DNA from: Psococerastis gibbosa
Taxonomy: Eukaryota > Arthropoda > Insecta > Psocodea > Psocidae
Direction: 5' to 3'
Assembly: GCA_963971405.1 (NCBI GenBank)
Contig: OZ020491.1
Location: 31,733,019 to 31,797,018, forward strand
DNA length: 64,000 nt
A model generated the notes under the pieces. It was given only the letters and a program-made list of their open reading frames with translations, was not told the origin of the DNA and searched no databases. Made by a program: the position numbers and the translations under genes. Positions 22,462 through 33,791 of the stretch are shown piece by piece (the first letter of the stretch is position 1; each line of letters opens with the position of its first letter).

Positions 22462-23161
22462 ATCCATTGTCATCACCATTACAGGACCGGTGAGAGTCTC
22501 AAGCGTTATCTAAGATATATTGTTTAATTATTTTCTTAAAGCTACTGAGTAAATTAGCTGCCCTGACCTCCAATGGTAGGCGGTTGCAGTAGCGAATGGA
22601 GTATGATATTGTAGATTGCCCATGTCTTGTGGTCTTATGTAGTGGTATTTCAAATGTTGTGCCATTGCGCTGTGGCTGTAATCATGTATATTTTTGTACG
22701 ATGTAGGAAGGTGCGTTTGAGTGGGTTACTTTATACATTAGCATCAGTGCGTGGTATTGTGTTTTTTGGTCGGTGGTTAGGATATTTAGTACTTTGTACT
22801 GTGGACTGATATGGTCGCGGCGCTTTGAATTAAAAAAAGAATCGTATTAAATAGTTCATTGCCCGGTGCAAACGACGAGACAGATAATCAGTGCGACTGG
22901 ATGACAGTACAGTGCAATAATCAAATAGTGGGGTAATAAGCGTAGAAACAATATTTCTCTTAATATTAATTGGTAAAAAAATTCTTATGGATTGAAGAAT
23001 CTGAAATTTAGGGTACATTCTAATATGATATGATGAAGTGTTTGACAGGCAAACTATGATTTGCTGCATTGTGGTAACCATTGACAGTGAACCCGTACAT
23101 GTTCTCTTACTTATCAATTAGTATAGTAATAGTTCCATGGTAAATAATTGCCCCGATGACA

Positions 23162-23503
23162 AACATCGGCTGCTTATGGATTTTCCCTACCCTGAAGAAC
23201 GGGATTGATCCGTGGGACCTTTCCATAGTATTTTAGTGATTTTTGGGGCAGACGAAAACCACCAACTTTAATTTATCAAAAAAATGAAGAAATTAAATCG
23301 ACAATATTTTTATGAACCTACAAGCCGAATTTCATCCAATTCAAAAGATAGTTTGGCCCAAAATCAAGTTAGACACCGACCGACAGATATTAAGACATTT
23401 CGTAAACCACTTATTTTGGGTTGTAAATCCGTTGTAATATGGAAGTAGATAATTTTCTACCATCACAAAACTTTCCTTATACTTATGTATTAATAGGAAA
23501 GCT
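23162..23503 (-). repeat. Family Z, diverged minus-strand copy
   Basis: Reversed, it reads GTATAAGGAAAG, TTTTGTGATGGT, ACGGATTTACAACCC, GTGGTTTACGAAATGTCT, the same word order as the start of 4208-4881. It is an older, truncated member of the family. Confidence 0.6.
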
Positions 23504-23740
23504 AAAAAAATTGTTGCTGAAAACTAGTTCTTGGCATTGCCTATGATTTACCAAATTTGGTAAAATAAAAAAAGTAATCTACCGTTAGTCTACCTTCCCG
23601 AAACATACTGGAAACTTACAGATTCTCATTAAGTAGTCTACCACGTTGTCGTCATCGACTTGTCTCTTAAAAAAGCCTGTAAATGAGAGATTATAAAGTT
23701 AGTAGTTTCATATTTGCCAAGATTCAATATAGGACAGGAC

Positions 23741-23950
23741 ATGTAGAGTAGTGGTGCAGACTCTCACTTTTACCCAGAAGGTTGCTGGTTGCTGGTTCGA
23801 GTCCCACACTTGCTACATTTTCTGGCCATGCTTCGGAGGGCATGTAAAGCAGGCGGTCCCGGGCCTTTCTAGTTGAGTGTAAGAGAGGGCTTTATAACCC
23901 GAACTCCGTTAGGTTGGCTTAGTAATAGAACATAAAAAGTCAAAATTTAT
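23741..23950 (+). mobile_element. tRNA-derived SINE with Pol III promoter boxes
   Basis: The head contains an A-box-like TAGTGGTGCAGA and a clear B box GGTTCGAGTCC about 45 bases on. The body has the conserved block CCATGCTTCGGAGGGCATG and GGCGGTCCCGGG, shared with 62079-62335 and 18558-18660. It ends near AGAACATAAAAAGTC. GCTGGTTGCTGGTT is a small duplication within the head. Confidence 0.8.
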
Positions 23951-25049
23951 TTATTGCTTCGAAATTAGGTCTGGTTGTCGAATGGAGCCCGCGGCTAATT
24001 AATGAGAATTTCGAATTACCTGCACATCATCTTATAGTAATAATAATTCGTTTATTTTTTATTAATTTGTTTTACATAAGTAGGAGAAAGTTATTAAGAC
24101 AGAAAACAGTCCTTTTGGCAATTGTCAATAATAAACACACAAAAATAAAACACACAAAACCATTTATAAATTTTGTCATCAAACATTGATGGCACATACA
24201 ATATATATGGATATACAGTATAATGTCAAATGTGATCACAAGAGAAATATATTGTCAGTCAAAATCAACTCATGAATTCATGTATAGTATAGTAGGTTTT
24301 CTCAATTAGAAAAGTTTTTAAATATTTTTGAAACTCTTTCTTGTTTTTTTCTCTTAAATTTTTCTCTTAAAATAGGGAGTTGAAAAATTTGCAGCCTGCA
24401 TAAAAAACAGTTCTCTAAATTGCTCGTTTTATGTATAGGCAATCTAAAAGTGTTATTACTGTTTCTGGTGCATCTAAGTTCATCGGTGAAGTATTCAAAT
24501 TTTGACTCATTAAGCACATATTTTATACATTGGAAAATATAAATGCATGGGAACGTTGGCGTAATTTAGTTTTTTGAAAGTTAGTCTGGAAATTGCTGGT
24601 GCCCCCTCATGCCAGCGGCGTGCGAGGGTAACACTCAATGCCTATACCTAACGCTTAAAATTACTTCTTTTACTTTTACTTTATAGCTACGGACGAACTA
24701 ATTTATACTATCCTAACTATATCTGAAAATAATTTAAAATGTACCTATATGTAAAATATGTAGAATCTAAGATGTGAAATATAAAACTGGCACCAGCTAC
24801 AGCACATTCTAAATCTGTAGAGCTGAATAGTCTTGAAACATGCTAATGCAATTCGTCAAGTTCTTGTTGTTGTATTACTGTCAGTGTTTGCTAAGGGGGG
24901 ATAGATACATTGTACTTGCTCCTGTGTAAGTCCTTGCTTAGTGCTTTGTACAGAGTCGTTGCCTTGTACCGTAGGGAACGTCTTGAGTTCGTCAAGTTCC
25001 AGTGGGGATGGGGTATAGTGTGGTACGGTGCTGATCTTAGACATGGTTC
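23951..25049. other. AT-rich intergenic sequence
   Basis: No gene, motif or repeat match. Short open frames on both strands have no recognisable content. Confidence 0.4.
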
Positions 25050-25057
25050 CTCTAATA

Positions 25058-25392
25058 CCGAGGTTCTCAAACTTTTTTCTCTAAATGATATAAAATTGCA
25101 TCGCGACCCACTAAATTCTACTTTGCTTTATTTATTTATTTTATTCTGCGGCCACCTACATAGGAACACCTAGGCCAATGCATTCTCCCATTGGTCCAGC
25201 GATTTATTCCATTTAATATCTTTGGGTCCCGCCAATCTTTAAAAAAAATATGACTTAAATTAAAAAAAAAAAACTTGTCATTCAATTCAATTGTACCTAG
25301 TGTATAACTGGCAGACGAGACCACCCCGTGACCCACTTGAAAATTTTTCGCGACCCGCTTTGGGGTTGCGACCCACACATTGGGAACCCCTG
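25058..25392. mobile_element. hAT (Charlie-type) non-autonomous element
   Basis: 335 bp, with ends CCGAGGTTCTCAAACTTTTT and, complementary to it, GGGAACCCCTG. Internal GCGACCCAC motifs near both ends are typical of the hAT-Charlie MITEs found widely in animals. It is flanked by CTCTAATA (25050-25057) and CTCTATTA (25393-25400), a 7-of-8 match for the 8-bp hAT target duplication. No transposase. Confidence 0.85.
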
Positions 25393-25636
25393 CTCTATTA
25401 GTTCACCATAAGTTGCCAACTGTTAAAGCGGTTCCCATAAGCGCATGAAAAGTCTTAGTAAAGAATATTGGACGCAACGCATGGGAACATAGAGGTGCAG
25501 GTGAGGTTGAAGTGTTCCAACAGAGCTTTATACTTATGTAAGAAAAAAAATTTGAAATGAAAACGGTAGTTTTAAAGTACAATTTTAAATCGCTGACACA
25601 TACCGCACCGATTGGTAATGGAATTAATGAAGAACC

Positions 25637-25873
25637 AGTAGTAGTAGTATGGTTTGACACAGTCCCAGGCCTCGGTGAGGGCCCATAGGACTCCAGTGAA
25701 CCTCCTGATTATAGTGGATTCCGAACCACTTGGGAAACACAGTGAAGTCACACGATTAGTTCGGAGGTGACCAGGACAAGTCCTACCATGTTTCCCAAAA
25801 GGCACTGTGCACACGACCAATTTATCTGCAACTTTGAACTGGTCCGCTGGATTCAACTTGGTATGGCGGCCGG
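25637..25873 (-). repeat. Family X retroposed repeat, minus copy
   Basis: Reverse match to 1287-1534 and to the better-defined 9180-9528. Its simple-repeat tail (TAGTAGTAGTAGTA on the plus strand) is at 25635-25650, the 3' end in family orientation. It directly abuts the element at 25874. Confidence 0.7.
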
Positions 25874-25933
25874 CAAGAACCAGTAGAATTCGGGCTGATG
25901 GGCCGTGGTCGAAATGAAAGCGAACTTCCAAAC

Positions 25934-25965
25934 GTTTCGTCAACATCTGAGGTCGACATCTTCAG
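25934..25965 (-). ncRNA. Hammerhead-core-like hairpin, left arm
   Basis: Reading the minus strand: CTGAAGA, T, a six-pair stem GTCGAC with GTTGAC around CTCAGAT, then GAAAC. Compared with 12186-12217 the stem is retained by compensating differences in the loop-proximal positions. Confidence 0.35.
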
Positions 25966-26042
25966 TGGAACTGCGTAGACTTCTAAGATTGTATCTCGGA
26001 GGCTCAGCAGCGACTACAATCTTAGAAGTCTACGCAGGCCCA

Positions 26043-26074
26043 CTGAAGATGTCGACCGCAGATGCTGACGAAAC
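26043..26074 (+). ncRNA. Hammerhead-core-like hairpin, right arm, decayed stem
   Basis: CTGAAGA, T, GTC ... GAC, GAAAC. Both core boxes are kept but the stem is reduced to three strong pairs. Confidence 0.3.
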
Positions 26075-26162
26075 TTTTGGAAGTTCTCTTTCATTTCGAC
26101 CACGGCCCATCAGCCCGGATTTTACTGGTTCTTCATTCGACTCCGGCCGTGAAAGCCTTTGC

Positions 26163-27259
26163 TGGTAATGGAATTACTATGTTTCTTTTCAAAATTTCAA
26201 GTTACCTCAGAGCAAGGTGCCAAGTGCGTTCTAGAAAAACGTAACTGTGGTGAGTTGCTAAGAACCCCGAAAATTATCTGCCTTAGTTACTTACTCGTGT
26301 GTTTTCCGCCGTTGACAGCAACGACCAAGACAGCCAAGGATACCAAGCAAAGGCGAAACATTTTTCACTTGAGAAATGTTGAATACTGTTGCTTACCGAT
26401 TCAGTATCCGCTTATATAGTCAGCCCATTAAAAATAATTGATTGAATAAACCCGTGTGGTATTTTAAATTAATGATACTAACCAATATTTCGATTAAGTT
26501 ACTGTTATTATTTGCAATAAGCCGACTTAATAAGGTTTTTCCGACCAATTAGATGAATATTGCATTATTTAAGTAGTGGTTTATTAGCTTTATGTATATA
26601 ATACAATACTCATTATGCATTACAATTATATTAAATTTGTGTGCAGGCAGCCATTACTATTTTATGTGTATGTATGCCATTGACATTAATTGAATTCGTG
26701 TATTAATGCCAAAGGTTATTTAGGCTTACTCCGATCGATGGAGGAAGGCTCACAACAAATCATCCTATATGAGGTTTTTATAAGTCATCTCGAGAGGATG
26801 GATGGAACTGGTGCCTTAGGTGTTATTAATTATCATTATATTATATTATTACTGGACAAGGGAATTGCCACTTAGATCGCAGTAGCGGATTAAACAAAAA
26901 GTTTTGGGAAGGGCGGATCTTATATTTGAAAAGCTAGAGCCCCCTTTCCGACGTTGCCATAGCCACTAACATTGCTTGAAAAGCCAAAGTGCCTGATGCA
27001 GATAGTCACCAATGGGTGCTCTCCCCCGGGGGAAAAATTTGACAGTGCAAGTGCATAATAGTGGGGTTTATGCACTTTTACAGAAAAATTATAGATGTTT
27101 TAAAACTTACAAAGCAATGCTTTTAAAATGCTTATTCGCATATTTCTGGAAACGGGGGCCCGGGGGAAAAATTTGAAAATATTGTTTTGTGGGGTTTACG
27201 CATTTTAACAGCAGTAAAGTATAGATTTTGAAAGCTTACAAAGGAATGCTTTATTAAGT
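26163..27259. other. Intergenic; imperfect tandem duplication 27020-27254
   Basis: The blocks 27020-27123 and 27157-27254 are an imperfect direct duplication (CCGGGGGAAAAATTTGA ... GGGGTTTA(T/C)GCA ... CTTACAAAG(C/G)AATGCTTT). It ends directly before the BEL-like gag fragment. No gene found in the rest. Confidence 0.5.
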
Positions 27260-27382
27260 CGGTGAAAATTACCAAAAATTCAGCTCCCAACTTTTAACGG
27301 GGAACTACACAATTTTCCTGCCTTTTCTGCCGATTTTATGAACTTGTTGGACAAGGAGCCGACGCATGACTTACCAAAGGGT
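27260..27382 (+). pseudogene. BEL/Pao-like gag fragment (DUF1759 type)
   Basis: The frame from 27269 reads LPKIQLPTFNGELHNFPAF and SADFMNLLDKEPTHDLP. The pattern P-x-I-x-L-P-x-F-x-G-x-x-x-x-x-P-x-F is the start of the gag domain common to BEL/Pao retrotransposons. It is nearly identical to minus-strand 63490-63360. Downstream the frame loses similarity at once. Confidence 0.65.
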
Positions 27383-28102
27383 AGCCCGATGGAAGAGCTA
27401 ACGCCTTGCAGGCAAATAAGAATCCGGTTATCGGCAATGAAGGCTCTTGTGCCAGTAGCCGTCAGCGATGGGCGAACGTCCGCTCCCAATGAGTTTCGAC
27501 TTCATACCACGGGTCGCAGACGTTCTTTAGGATCGTCAAGCTCTCCTCAACCTCCTCAGTCCTATTCGTATCTGCTGGAATAGATCGGTCCCGCTCGAGT
27601 TCCTTCTTCGAGGTTGAATTGCCCCCAAGCTGATAAGGGCTCTTCGGTGGTTTCGGAAGGAGTCATATAGTTTCCCCCTGGCGCTTATCGGGACACCTCT
27701 TCTGCCTGGCCCGCTGGCCCCTGGTGCTTCTAACAGACCGATTTGAAGGGTATAAAATAGGAAGTGGAGCCCTCCTTCGGGAACAATCGACTAATTTGCC
27801 CTGAGAGGGACGCCAGCCGATCGGGGTTGGTATCGCAGCCGGGTTTTTTTCGGTGTCGAAATCGACAATAAGGTGGCAAAGTTTGCTCCTTATGTTACTT
27901 CCGAGGGGTTGGCTCCCTCCGGTGTAGCTGCTCAAAATGGTCCTGCCCTCAACTGTTGATGACGTATCTCATGCAATTCCTGCAACATGATTGAAAGTAC
28001 TTTAGTTACTTAATTGGTTAGTATGGCCAATTTGCAGTACGGTCCTATGTATACTTGTATATTGTTTTATTATTTATTTATGAACTCTAGTTATTATAAC
28101 AG
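27383..28102. other. Retroelement debris, TATA-like box at 27749
   Basis: GC-richer than the surroundings. A TATAAAAT at 27749 sits in a block that could be part of a long terminal repeat, but no repeat partner or TG...CA ends were found in the window. Confidence 0.3.
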
Positions 28103-28406
28103 GTAGTTGCGTAAGGGTTGTTATGGTCTTACCTTAGGTTGGTCCTGAATCTGGTAGAATCCGTGGGCCCACGGCGAAGATGGTGAGGGAGCACAGCACT
28201 AAGAGATGGATGGTATCACAAGTGACACAATACACAATACCGTACGCAACGTAGATAAATATTAAATAACAGTAATATAAAACAGAGAAGAGAGTTAAAT
28301 GGCGATGCCGAAAGGGCCGAGATTTCGTGAGCAGCTGTCTGCTGGCTGAAGCTTGTAGCAACTTGTTTTAACATGGATTCGTAGTCAGCTATTGTATAGT
28401 GACTAC
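28103..28406 (+). repeat. Dispersed repeat, copy 2 (pair with 338-594)
   Basis: Direct match to 338-594. This copy is longer through small insertions, for example AATCCGT in the block GGTAGAATCCGTGGGCCC, so neither copy is simply derived from the other. Confidence 0.7.
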
Positions 28407-29264
28407 TAAGAAAACCATTCCCGGACTTGTTTGAGAATTTCATCAAGAAATCTACCTAAAAATCTAGCCTTTCAATTGTATCATAAATAGCTTTTTAATA
28501 TTTTATATTATATATATTGAAAACTATTGATTTGTCATCAAAAGTGACCATTATTAATACTGTAGATAAAAAAATAGGCATATAATTCAAAAGTAGCCTG
28601 AATTAGATCGTGAAGTTTTTGATCGTTCGTTATTTTGTTCCAAGGGCTTTGTCGACCACCTCCCCCAAAGCTGCACTTAAACTAAGTGACACTTGAAACC
28701 CAGTGGTATCTGGTATTAATCAGTGGTATTCGAATAGAAATATGATAATAGCCTGTTTTCATTATGTCGTTACATTGCATTCAATTCAGTAGGCTAAACA
28801 ACACTGCATTATCTTACTCGTAAGCTATGGTGTTATATATGTATAGTGTTATATATTCAATGGCTATGGGGAGGTAGTCAACCAGGAAGTCGACTCACAC
28901 GACGCTAAAAGAGTGACTAGCTATTTCACATTTTCACTCACCCATGTTTCGCTTTTGAGAGTATAAAGAGTGAGATAAAAGAGAGGTAGTCACTCGTTTG
29001 GGCGTCCTGCCTGAATCGCACACCAGGGTCATTGTGTATTTTCAAATAACAGATCTGCATAGCTCTTATCTCCAATGGAATATTGAATTAAATAACAAGC
29101 TTACCGTCTCCTCCGGTCTTGGCAGATCGACTAGTGTCTGAGTTGAGTGGTATTCTAGACCGATCTCTGGAAGCTTGTCGCTGATCCTCCTCTGGCACTG
29201 GAGTTGATGATTTGGTCGGGGCGAAAAGGCCGGTGTTAGTTATATTTACGAACGATGGCTCATA
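28407..29264. other. AT-rich intergenic sequence
   Basis: No coding motif. Near 28870-29000 there are several GTGACT/AGTCACT-like palindromes of low significance. Confidence 0.4.
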
Positions 29265-29992
29265 AGGGGTCTTCACAGTGTTCGTGTTATCGACTTATAC
29301 CTAGTTAAGTGTTTTATATCAAGCTAAGTTAACACACCGATAACCAGCTAACCAGCGTGCTATCCTAAACCCACTTCCAAGTTGGTTAACGTGTTATTTA
29401 CCTTGCTATAGCTCAGGTTTGACCGCCGCCATATTTGTTTTTGTCGATTGATTTGAAACAAGCGTTTAAAATTTTGCAGTATTTAAATTTATTTGTATAA
29501 TCTATTATCACAAGCAATTAACGTAAATACTTAAAATTATAATAACCAAAATGAACAAAAAATATAAACAAATGTGGCACTAGAATAGAGTTCTGCCACT
29601 TCCTTTAAACCCGTGCCACGAACGTCTGACTATTACCACGTTGTTTACTCTAATAATAATAATAATAATAATAATATAAAACTTTATTTCCAGTATACAT
29701 ACAGTACAGTGTAAGGGAAATTGCGTAATGAACCAATTTCACAATTTCCATTTTTTAAGTTAGCTAGTGCTTCGTCAACAGTATAAAAAACGTTATTTTT
29801 CAGGAACTCTAGGATACTCTTACGAAACTGAGGTAGGGGGTGAGAATGGAAGCCGGACGGTAACTTGTTAATGAAAATTGCAGCTGCAGCTGTCGATATA
29901 GCATGATAACTCACTCCCGAGGTCTACTCACGATTGTGTGTTAACTTGAATAGCACATCTAACTCGATAACACGAACACTGTGAACACCCCT
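29265..29992. mobile_element. GGGTCTTCACA-family MITE, copy A with LINE insertion
   Basis: The left end GGGGTCTTCACAGTGTTCGT is complementary to the right end ACGAACACTGTGAACACCCC. It matches 61809-62578 across its length apart from one insertion in each. With the LINE piece at 29652-29891 removed the element is about 490 bp. No transposase. Confidence 0.8.
29652..29891 (-). pseudogene. LINE 3' end inserted in MITE copy A
   Basis: Minus-strand frame AAAIFINKLPSGFHSHPLPQ, FRKSILEFLKNNVFYTVDEA is the C-terminal domain of Jockey/I-like elements (the FNKLPxxIR ... FKxxLKxxL ... FYxVxEA pattern). It ends at TAA near 29684 and is followed by TAAAGTTTTATA and an ATT tail (29652-29675 on the plus strand). 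The corresponding position in copy B is uninterrupted, so the boundaries are reliable to a few bases. Confidence 0.8.
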
Positions 29993-31348
29993 ATTACTGC
30001 TTCGCTGCAAGAACATACAAACAAATTACAATGGACAACAATCCAAAGTTATATACATACTCTTCCATGTTATGGTGCATGGTGTAGCTACATTATTTGG
30101 TGCCTTTACATTTAAATTTGAAAGGTAAGAATGACTTTAGTTCACCAATATCCTATCCTAAAATGTTCTTATAAGCAATACCAACATTTTAACGAAGTAT
30201 TCACCAAGAATTGTTCCGAAATGGTGGAGAGTAAAGTAAAAATTTACGGAATAATTCGTAGGCCTACCTCTGATCCTGGCTGATTATAAAGTTACCGCCA
30301 AATTACAAGCTGGCTCTTGAAAATAAGCCAGTGAGGGATCATCGGCATTAACACGGAGTTATAGTCATCTGGAGACATTAAATCCAGGCCATGTGGTCAC
30401 CCATTGCTCTGCACAAAAATAAAAGTAATTACAAATCCGTGTAGGGAAAGTGGCCACAGTGCAGCGTAAACACAGTAAATACTGTCAGTACCGTCAATAT
30501 TGGCAGTATTAGTGATCGTACAGGTACAGGTACAAGTAATTGATGGTACTGATGTACACATGACCGCGGTAGCCAGTGTGGGAATTAAGAATGTAGAATA
30601 TAACCTGTAGGCTACCATTTACACCATTCTTTAATGCTCATATTACCCAAATAGTTTAGAGTCAACTAGATTTTACACAACTTCAGTAACCAGCACAATA
30701 ACAGGCACATAGCTGCGTTGTATTTTCAACACATGTTATTAGTGTGATATTTACTCAATACCGATGGTTATACCGTACAGTACACTGAACATTGAATAAT
30801 ACTGATCTAATTTTTGGCCTGCGTTAACAATAGATTTCGTGTAAATAGTCCTTTTACACGAAATAAGTTGGTGTAACGCTATCATTGTGCTATGTTTACA
30901 CTAATGACTTTACCCATTTCATTTTGTTAATGGAAACCAACTCTTAGTTTAAAACAATTTTGAGTAAATTTTAATTTATTATGTTACATCCACACAGGTC
31001 CCGGATTACAGAAAATTTTAAGAATTTTGAGAAAATTTTAAGAAATATTTTTCTCAATGTAATGTTATCGTAAATTAAACTTACGTTAAAAGCAGCAATT
31101 TGAAGAGACTTTCAACATTAGAATGAAAACTAGTGAAAGATCACAAACTGACGCAATATAGTGCACGGTATGATACGCGTTATGCCAAGACTTGCAAGCA
31201 AGTTTATTATTTTGAACGGATTTCAAGTTTAAACCAAAACAAACCACACATTTAGAGTGTTCAGCTGACATACGTCTGGGGACCCTTCCAAAAGCATAAT
31301 TATTGGGATCACATCCCAATCATTCAAACAATGACCATTTTCAATTAA
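29993..31348. other. Intergenic, nothing recognised
   Basis: A GGTACAGGTACAGGTAC-like cluster lies near 30525-30545. No coding frame with family motifs, no repeat match. Confidence 0.4.
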
Positions 31349-31654
31349 TTAGCTGTTGAAAAATAGCAGCTTAACCTTGTTAGCAAAGACAGTCAATGGC
31401 AAGTCAATCAGATCGACCTGGTCGATGTAGGCAGCCCCAAAACAGTTCAACCGCCACAGGGCTGGACAGTGACCAACTGCGTGTTCCGCGGTTTCTTCGG
31501 ACTCATTGCAGTGCCGGCAGACGGTATAGGATCTCCAATTTGGCCATGTGGGCTCTGAACAAACCAGGGCTGCGGTCGTTCGAGCCGTCTCTCTACCAAC
31601 ATTCAGTTGGGGATTCCCATCACATGGGGATTTCATAAGAGAGGACTTGAGCAA
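31349..31654 (-). pseudogene. LINE C-terminal finger fragment
   Basis: Minus frame contains VCRHCNESEETAEHAVGHCP, a C-x2-C-x8-H-x4-C finger as in R1/I-group LINE polyproteins, preceded by ARTTAALVCSEPTWPNWRSY and followed by a short C-terminal tail ending at 31349. A different family from 12271-12575 by its sequence. Confidence 0.75.
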
Positions 31655-31936
31655 GCCAGGCTAAAACAAAAGAAACTGCTCAAATACACCAAAAAAGATG
31701 ATTAGCCAACTTTAACAGAAGTGAATGGAACCTAAGTTACCAGCCCCAAGAGTCCAATACTTGCAGAAGTGAGCGAAGCATCAGAATAAGCCTACCGCTC
31801 CACTTCACAATTTTTGAAAATAAGAAAAATCAAACAAAAGTGTGGTGAAGTTCCCCCTTCAAACGCCAGCTAAGCTAATAACTTTATATATAAAAAATTG
31901 CACTTAATTCCACAACATAAATTTTTAATAGTAACA

Positions 31937-32536
31937 GCCGTTTCGGTTTAACACCATCTTCAGACTGGCTCCAACAAGTACCTATTACCTAAATCTGTCT
32001 TAATTAGCGTGGAGGGGGAATGGGCGGGGCACTCCACATGCCAGATCTATGAGAGGGGAAGTGTGCATAAATGTTATGTCATTGACTAAGTTACAATTGT
32101 TACATAATGCATTTCTTATTTCTATGCACTCCAGCCTATCTAACAGTTCGCCTTTGTCACAATCATATAATAACTTAACAGTCAAGAAATCTGAGGTATG
32201 GCCAGAGGTACGTACGTATGTGCTCTGCGAGAACAGAGACGCAGTCCTGCTTGCCAACCTCGCTCGTATATGCTCAACTATTCTTTCTTTAACATTTCGG
32301 CCCGTTTGGTCTACATATGTAATTGCGCAATCCTTGAAGTTCAGTTGGTAAACCCCTGACCTCAGATTTTCAACTTTGTCTTTACAATTAAATATCATCC
32401 TGTCTAAGTTATGCATGGTCGAGAAGGAAACTATTTTCCCTGTGCTGCGTTCTATCACTCTGCTGGTTCGTAGTCTAATACCTCCCACACATGGTATTTT
32501 AGTGTATTGTTTTATTTGTTTACTCACATCCCTCAC
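31937..32536 (-). pseudogene. Penelope-like element: GIY-YIG endonuclease end
   Basis: The minus frame has the PLE linker (DKVENLRSGVYQLNFKDC) and the GIY-YIG core: GVY, then ITYVDQTGRNVKERIVEH in which the second tyrosine is kept but the glycine of YIG is replaced by Asp, followed by a conserved HTSDF-type region and a C-terminal tail to a stop near 32000. The reverse transcriptase half is missing. Just beyond the stop lies a hammerhead-like core (31940-31963), the position where PLE terminal repeats carry one. Confidence 0.8.
31940..31963 (-). ncRNA. Hammerhead-core-like hairpin in PLE terminal region
   Basis: Minus strand CTGAAGA, T, GGT-GTTAA-ACC, GAAAC. PLE terminal repeats are known to encode minimal hammerhead ribozymes, so the location supports the reading. 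Stem II is only three pairs and has the same extra T as the other cores in this window. Confidence 0.4.
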
Positions 32537-33209
32537 ACACCATATCCGATATTTTTTTTTGCCTTTTGTGTTTCCTTATTTTACTCCTTACATAGTCCAT
32601 AGGGTACTAGTAGCCAATTTAGAGTACTCAAGTTTTTGAAAATTGTCATGGGACTCCGCATTGAAGTGGATGAAGGACTAAGAAACCCATAATTAGAATA
32701 AACAAGTTCTTTTGTAATTATATTACTATTTTCTGTATTAAAAGACAGTGATCAACACCAAAACTATTTTCAACGGATAAACATATCTGAAAAAGAATTA
32801 TAACTCTCTAAAATTTGCTTTCAAAGCAAAAAAAAGAGAGAAAAAAAGAGAATAGAAATTATAAAAAATGAAATAAAAATTTTAGATTACTGAAATATGG
32901 TATGATGGATAGAGAACTGAATCTTGGATGTGCTAACCTTGAAAGCATGAAACTTGAAAGCAACTGGAATTGTCTCAGGTGTCTCTGCTCGTTATAGACT
33001 TGTTTATGTGCACTTGCCAATTTTTCTTTGACCCATTTTTATTGGATCGAATATTGATTCGAGACTTTCGAGTGTGTATAGATATTTTTTGCCTTAAACA
33101 TCTCATATGGTTTTCCCTGGTAGTCATTTCAGCTATTTAACGTGTTTAGTAATAAACAAACAGCAAAAACTTTTTAGAAAAACCTGTTATAACGATAACC
33201 CATTGGCAA
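32537..33209. other. AT-rich intergenic sequence
   Basis: A purine-rich AAAAAAGAGAGAAAAAAAGA tract is at 32830-32850. No gene found. Confidence 0.4.
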
Positions 33210-33425
33210 AACCCAAATAATCGTTAAAAAAAATTAACTTTGTCAAAGAAACCCACTTGTGTTATTACAAAACGGTGAGAGCTTTCGGCAAGAACTGCCA
33301 TCTACAGAGGGAAACCCACTAGCACAGTTACACCTTATCTGCGATTTGAGACTTGCCCAACTCAAGGAGAAGATAGAAATGTGACTAAGTTTTTGTTTTT
33401 TGTTTATTAAAATGATATTCCACGA
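33210..33425 (-). mobile_element. Penelope terminal-repeat-like fragment
   Basis: Minus strand reads CTGTAGATGGCAGTTCTTGC then CGAAAGCTCTCACCG, a core with CTGTAGA (CTGANGA mutated at one base), a four-pair stem GGCA/TGCC and GAAAG, followed by TTTGTAATAACACAAGTGGG. The layout resembles PLE terminal repeats. No ORF remains. Confidence 0.45.
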
Positions 33426-33703
33426 AGTCACGGGTAATCTAATTTTTCTATTGTGTTTAGTAAGTTAGTTATTTACTTTAGCAACATAAGGCCACTACCA
33501 CCATGCGTCGGTAAATTAAGGGAAGAGATGAATCCACCACATATATTTCCCCTTCTACAACAATATACTAGATTGCTGTCAATATAGTAATAGTATATAG
33601 TCGTCATAAGTACAGACCAATATGTTTGTCGCTAGTCGAAAGCGACCCCTACAAAGTCAATAATAATGACATTATCAGTAATCTCATTACTATTCAGTAA
33701 TGA
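33415..33703 (+). repeat. Direct repeat, left copy
   Basis: From ATTCCACGAAGTCACG to CTATTCAGTAATG, almost identical to 33792-34068. The main difference is a TCAATATAGTAATAGTATAT stretch present here and shortened in the other copy. It starts at the edge of the PLE-like fragment. Confidence 0.85.
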
Positions 33704-33791
33704 TGCAGCTGTAATCCGAAAATTCGGATCCCTATCATTATTTTTCGCCATTCCAACTTTGTCCACCTTACGCCATCAATCATTATTAGTT

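Larger units (their letters stand above)
21735..23117 (-). pseudogene. CR1/Jockey-like LINE 3' region, interrupted
   Basis: From 23117 down to 22830 the minus strand encodes an RT thumb and connection region (LPINIKRNIVSTLITPLFDY, then SRTDYLSRRLHRAMNYLIRF), continuing brokenly through HISPQYK and LNILTTDQ to about 22500. The 3' end lies at 21735, where AATAAA precedes a TTTCATTTCAT tail. The palm is missing, and a solo 3' end in the opposite orientation is lodged inside at 22203-22296. Confidence 0.7.
25874..26162 (+). mobile_element. AACCAGTA-family element, best copy, double hairpin
   Basis: 289 bp. Left AAGAACCAGTAGAATTCGGG pairs with right CCCGGATTTTACTGGTTCTT; inner arms AACTTCCAAACGTTTCGTC and TAGACTTCTAAGATTGTA are also inverted, leaving a central spacer of roughly 20 bp. 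Each arm carries a hammerhead-like core in opposite orientation (25934-25965 minus, 26043-26074 plus). The tail ACTCCGGCCGTGAAAGCC follows the right end. Arrangement as an inverted dimer of a smaller unit fits best. Confidence 0.75.

Noticed and set aside
23741..23810. Functional tRNA gene
   Set aside because: A and B boxes are present but there is no cloverleaf acceptor stem and the sequence continues into the SINE body.
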